A DNA stretch of 15,183 nt. Source: CAYFQV01 sp964654185 (GTDB taxonomy: Bacteria; Spirochaetota; Spirochaetia; DSM-27196; PWMO01). The notes under the pieces were generated by a model. That model was not told the DNA's origin and searched no databases. It saw nothing but the letters and a program-made list of their open reading frames with translations. Shown one piece after another: positions 13,198-15,183 of this stretch (its first letter is position 1; every line of letters begins with the position of its first letter). Where the stretch lies: NCBI GenBank assembly GCA_964654185.1, contig CAZZIE010000101.1:1-15183 (forward strand). Reading direction: 5' to 3'. A program made the position numbers and the translations under genes.

Positions 13198-14186
13198 AGG
13201 AGGACGCTGTAGGCGTGATTGATCCGCTGGGCGATACGCAGCCCCCGGGGATTCACATCGGGGTGGTAGCGAAGCATGAGCCTCTTGTAGCTGCGCTTCA
13301 CCGCCCCAACGGTGACGCTGCGGGGATCGAGCTCCAGGATGCTGCACGCCCAGGCAACGCGGGAGGCCGCCCCGTCCCTGCCGGCCCAGTCGGCGCCCGT
13401 CCCATCCGAGTCGGCGCCGGTGGAGTGATCTGCCCGGGCGCGGTCTCCGGCGCTCCAGGCGCCGCCTGTGCCGCCCGCGCCGGCGCCGCGGCCGCCCCCG
13501 AAACCGGCCTCCCTTTTGAAGTACTCGTCCTCCGGGCGCCGGGCGAAGCCCTCCTCCACGGCAATCTCGAAGAGGCGTACCCCGATCGATGCGAAGACCG
13601 TCTGAATCTCCAGGATATGGCTGCGGAAGAGGCGGTCCAGGACGGCGGCGGCGGTTCTCCGGCCGAGCTCCGGCAGCCCCACGGGGAAGGTCTCGGCGAA
13701 GCGCGTTGCGGCCTCCTGAAGCAGCTCATCCTGCGAAAAGAACTCGGCGAAGTAGATGTCCCGGGCGCGCTCGTAGCTTCCGAAGGTGCGCAACATCTGC
13801 CGGAACGCCGCGACGTCGACGCTGTGCCGTCCCGCCCACTCATGGGCGGTCTCCAGGAGGGTTTGCGTGAGATCGACGCGGTACTCGTGCGGGAGAAAGG
13901 CGCCGAGGCGCGCAAGGGCGTTCTCCGCCTCACTTCCGGCGAACAGCTCCAGCAGTCCCACGAGCTCCCCGGCGGCACCGGGGTCGAAGGTCTGGGTTGC
14001 GGTGGAGACTTCTACGGTGCCGCCGCGGCGTTGCGCCGCTTCGTAGACGCGCTGATAGAAGGTGGCGTGGTCGAGTCCCAGGAGGCGCCGGATATCGTCG
14101 GCCCTGAGGCGCCACGTCCCGGACTCCCGGAACTGCCGGACCATCTCGTCGGTAACGTGGTGGATCTGCGCGGATGCGTCGGCCAT
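13185..14186 (-). CDS. J-domain protein with C-terminal J domain and unknown N-terminal region
   Basis: The 333-residue protein starts at ATG 14186 with AGGAA close upstream; the in-frame extension to 14345 runs into the cyclase gene and is rejected. Residues 1-225 form a mostly helical domain I do not recognise (HHVTDEMVRQFRESGTW, FYQRVYEAAQRRGG, LGAFLPHEYRVDLTQTLLE, GSYERARDIYFAEFF, SHILEIQTVFASIG). A Gly/Ala/Asp-rich linker spans about 228-275. Residues 277-333 are a J domain: ILELDPRSVTVGAVKRSYKRL, HPD at 308-310, then RINHAYSVLL, which ends at the stop. The HPD loop implies stimulation of a DnaK/Hsp70 ATPase; the N-terminal part presumably selects a client. There are no Gly/Phe or zinc-finger domains, so it is a class C J-protein and not DnaJ. 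It is divergent from the cyclase. The stop lies in a tandem repeat and the frame beyond stays open. Confidence 0.85.
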   Translation of the reverse strand: MADASAQIHHVTDEMVRQFRESGTWRLRADDIRRLLGLDHATFYQRVYEAAQRRGGTVEVSTATQTFDPGAAGELVGLLELFAGSEAENALARLGAFLPHEYRVDLTQTLLETAHEWAGRHSVDVAAFRQMLRTFGSYERARDIYFAEFFSQDELLQEAATRFAETFPVGLPELGRRTAAAVLDRLFRSHILEIQTVFASIGVRLFEIAVEEGFARRPEDEYFKREAGFGGGRGAGAGGTGGAWSAGDRARADHSTGADSDGTGADWAGRDGAASRVAWACSILELDPRSVTVGAVKRSYKRLMLRYHPDVNPRGLRIAQRINHAYSVLLDAL

Positions 14187-14304
14187 GATTCCTGCCGAGA
14201 AGCTACACAGGAACGCGCCGCGCCATCTACCCCGAGGCGCGGGAGTGCGCCGTTCCGTGCTTGTGTTCCTCCCTGCGCCGTGGCTATTATGGGCACCAGA
14301 CGTC
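14187..14304. promoter_or_regulatory. Divergent promoter region for the J-protein and cyclase genes
   Basis: For the cyclase, TATTAT (14285-14290) with TTGTGT 18 bases upstream (14261-14266) predicts a start near 14297, only about eight bases before ATG 14305, and no Shine-Dalgarno is visible. On the opposite strand CATAAT (14286-14291), with TTTGCT 17 bases upstream (14309-14314, inside the cyclase frame), could drive the J-protein gene with a leader of about 90 bases. The two -10 boxes overlap. The cyclase box is the better match. Confidence 0.4.
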
Positions 14305-15183
14305 ATGCAGCAAACACGACTTGCCGCCATCATGTTCACGGACATCGTGGGCTACTCGCGGCTCATGGAAGAGAACGAGCAGCGCACCATCGAGATCCTC
14401 CAGAGCCACAACCGGATCGTCCTGCCGGCGATCAGCCGGGGCAACGGGGAAGTGGTGGATGCCATCGGCGACGGTCTTCTGGTCATCTACGGGAGCGCCT
14501 ATGATGCCGTACAGTCCGCGCTCGAGGTCCACGGCCTCGTCGAGGAGCACAACCGGGCGGCGGATCCGGAGATGCGCTTCAAGCTGCGAATCGGCATCAA
14601 CATCGGCGATATCTGGCAGGAGAACGACCGCGTCTACGGAAACGGCGTCAACGTTGCCGCCCGGGTGCAGCCCTACGCGCAGCCCGGCGGCATCTGCATC
14701 ACCGAGGATGTCCACACGCAGGTCGCCAACAAGCTCGACGTGCCCATTGAGAGCATCGGGCGGCCCGCCCTCAAGAACATCTCCCGGTCGGTCACTCTCT
14801 ACCGAGTCGCCACCGGCTACGAGAGCAATGAGTCCGATTCTGCCTCTTCTGAGGTCGATGCTCACGGCGACTCCGACACCGAAGGACCGACCCTTGACAG
14901 TATCAAGGAGCGCCTGATCGCCGAGAAGGAGAAGATCTCCCGTTCCCGGGCGCGATTCGACGGTGAGGACCGGAATGAGGCCGGGCAGGGGCGCCGGGAA
15001 GAGCAGAAGGGACGCGACCTCGGGACCACCATTGAAAACGGCGTGTACCGCCTGGTCGAAGGGATCATGGATCGTGCAATCGACCGGTGGGAGCACATGC
15101 CCGAGGAGGACCGGAAGCGCGCGGAGAGGGAGATTCGCAAGGAGTTCGGCAAGGGAGGGGCGTCCGACCATCATGAGCGCCAC
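14305..15183 (+). CDS. Class III adenylate/guanylate cyclase, 3' end outside window
   Basis: The frame is open to the window edge (293 codons seen). Residues 1-170 are a class III cyclase catalytic domain. Metal-binding aspartates are D13 in IMFTDIVGYS and D56 in AIGDGLL, 43 apart as expected. VYGNGVNVAAR supplies the transition-state pair N116 and R120. RIGINIGD and QPGGICIT are further family strings. The purine-selecting positions are unusual: where Lys is common before the GDG loop there is D52, and where Asp is common seven residues before N116 there is R109 (beside D108). cAMP versus cGMP therefore cannot be called. After residue 170 comes a Ser/Asp/Glu-rich linker, then a charged helical segment (SIKERLIAEKEKISRSRARF) and a further helix near residue 250 (VYRLVEGIMDRAIDRW). 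The family often carries TPR or other C-terminal modules, which would lie beyond the edge. ATG 14305 is the only start that keeps the catalytic domain whole. Confidence 0.93.
   Translation, partial: MQQTRLAAIMFTDIVGYSRLMEENEQRTIEILQSHNRIVLPAISRGNGEVVDAIGDGLLVIYGSAYDAVQSALEVHGLVEEHNRAADPEMRFKLRIGINIGDIWQENDRVYGNGVNVAARVQPYAQPGGICITEDVHTQVANKLDVPIESIGRPALKNISRSVTLYRVATGYESNESDSASSEVDAHGDSDTEGPTLDSIKERLIAEKEKISRSRARFDGEDRNEAGQGRREEQKGRDLGTTIENGVYRLVEGIMDRAIDRWEHMPEEDRKRAEREIRKEFGKGGASDHHERH

Noticed and set aside
14287..15183. A 298-codon open frame on the - strand at the right edge
   Set aside because: It is antisense to the cyclase, whose catalytic motifs are unambiguous on the + strand, and its translation shows no domain.

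Overview
The window looks like a piece of a high-GC chromosome from an anaerobic or facultative, motile bacterium. It holds an oxygen-sensitive glycyl radical enzyme (GRE) with its radical SAM activase, a CheW chemotaxis adaptor and a class III nucleotide cyclase. A spirochaete is my best guess from this gene mix and the look of the CheW protein, but nothing here proves it. I see no tRNA, rRNA, CRISPR array, insertion sequence or phage gene.

Layout. (1) Positions 1-8067 form a sugar/polyol catabolic island. On the + strand a GRE (5' end outside the window) is followed one base later by a GMC-type FAD oxidoreductase. Converging on them from the - strand is a compact operon read from 8067 down to 3278: a divergent ribulose-phosphate-3-epimerase-like protein, a Gfo/Idh/MocA oxidoreductase, the GRE activase, a ROK sugar kinase and a DeoR repressor. 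The last four overlap by 25, 8 and 4 bases. (2) Positions 8266-8995 hold a small membrane protein (-) and a long structured intergenic region with a good promoter for cheW. (3) cheW (+) converges on an S9 prolyl-oligopeptidase-type peptidase (-), preceded by a DUF4432/aldose-epimerase-like gene (-). (4) At the right end a J-domain protein (-) and a class III cyclase (+, open at the window edge) are divergently transcribed.

How the genes may work together. A GRE of the C-x-E (dehydratase/C-O lyase) type, its activase, a ROK kinase and a sugar oxidoreductase resemble the parts needed for GRE-mediated ring opening of a phosphorylated 1,5-anhydrohexitol, as described for E. coli YbiW and PflD. 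The ROK kinase has lost the Glu of its signature motif and the epimerase has lost two metal-ligand residues, so the substrate is probably not an ordinary hexose or pentulose phosphate. DeoR probably represses the operon through sites near 8119-8191. The exact substrate is a hypothesis.

The most unusual DNA-level signal is a set of short tandem duplications lying across stop codons. The last six codons of deoR, stop included, are repeated five more times. The J-protein stop lies in a 42-bp in-frame repeat that stays open for 38 codons beyond the stop. The epimerase stop lies in a 10-bp duplication.
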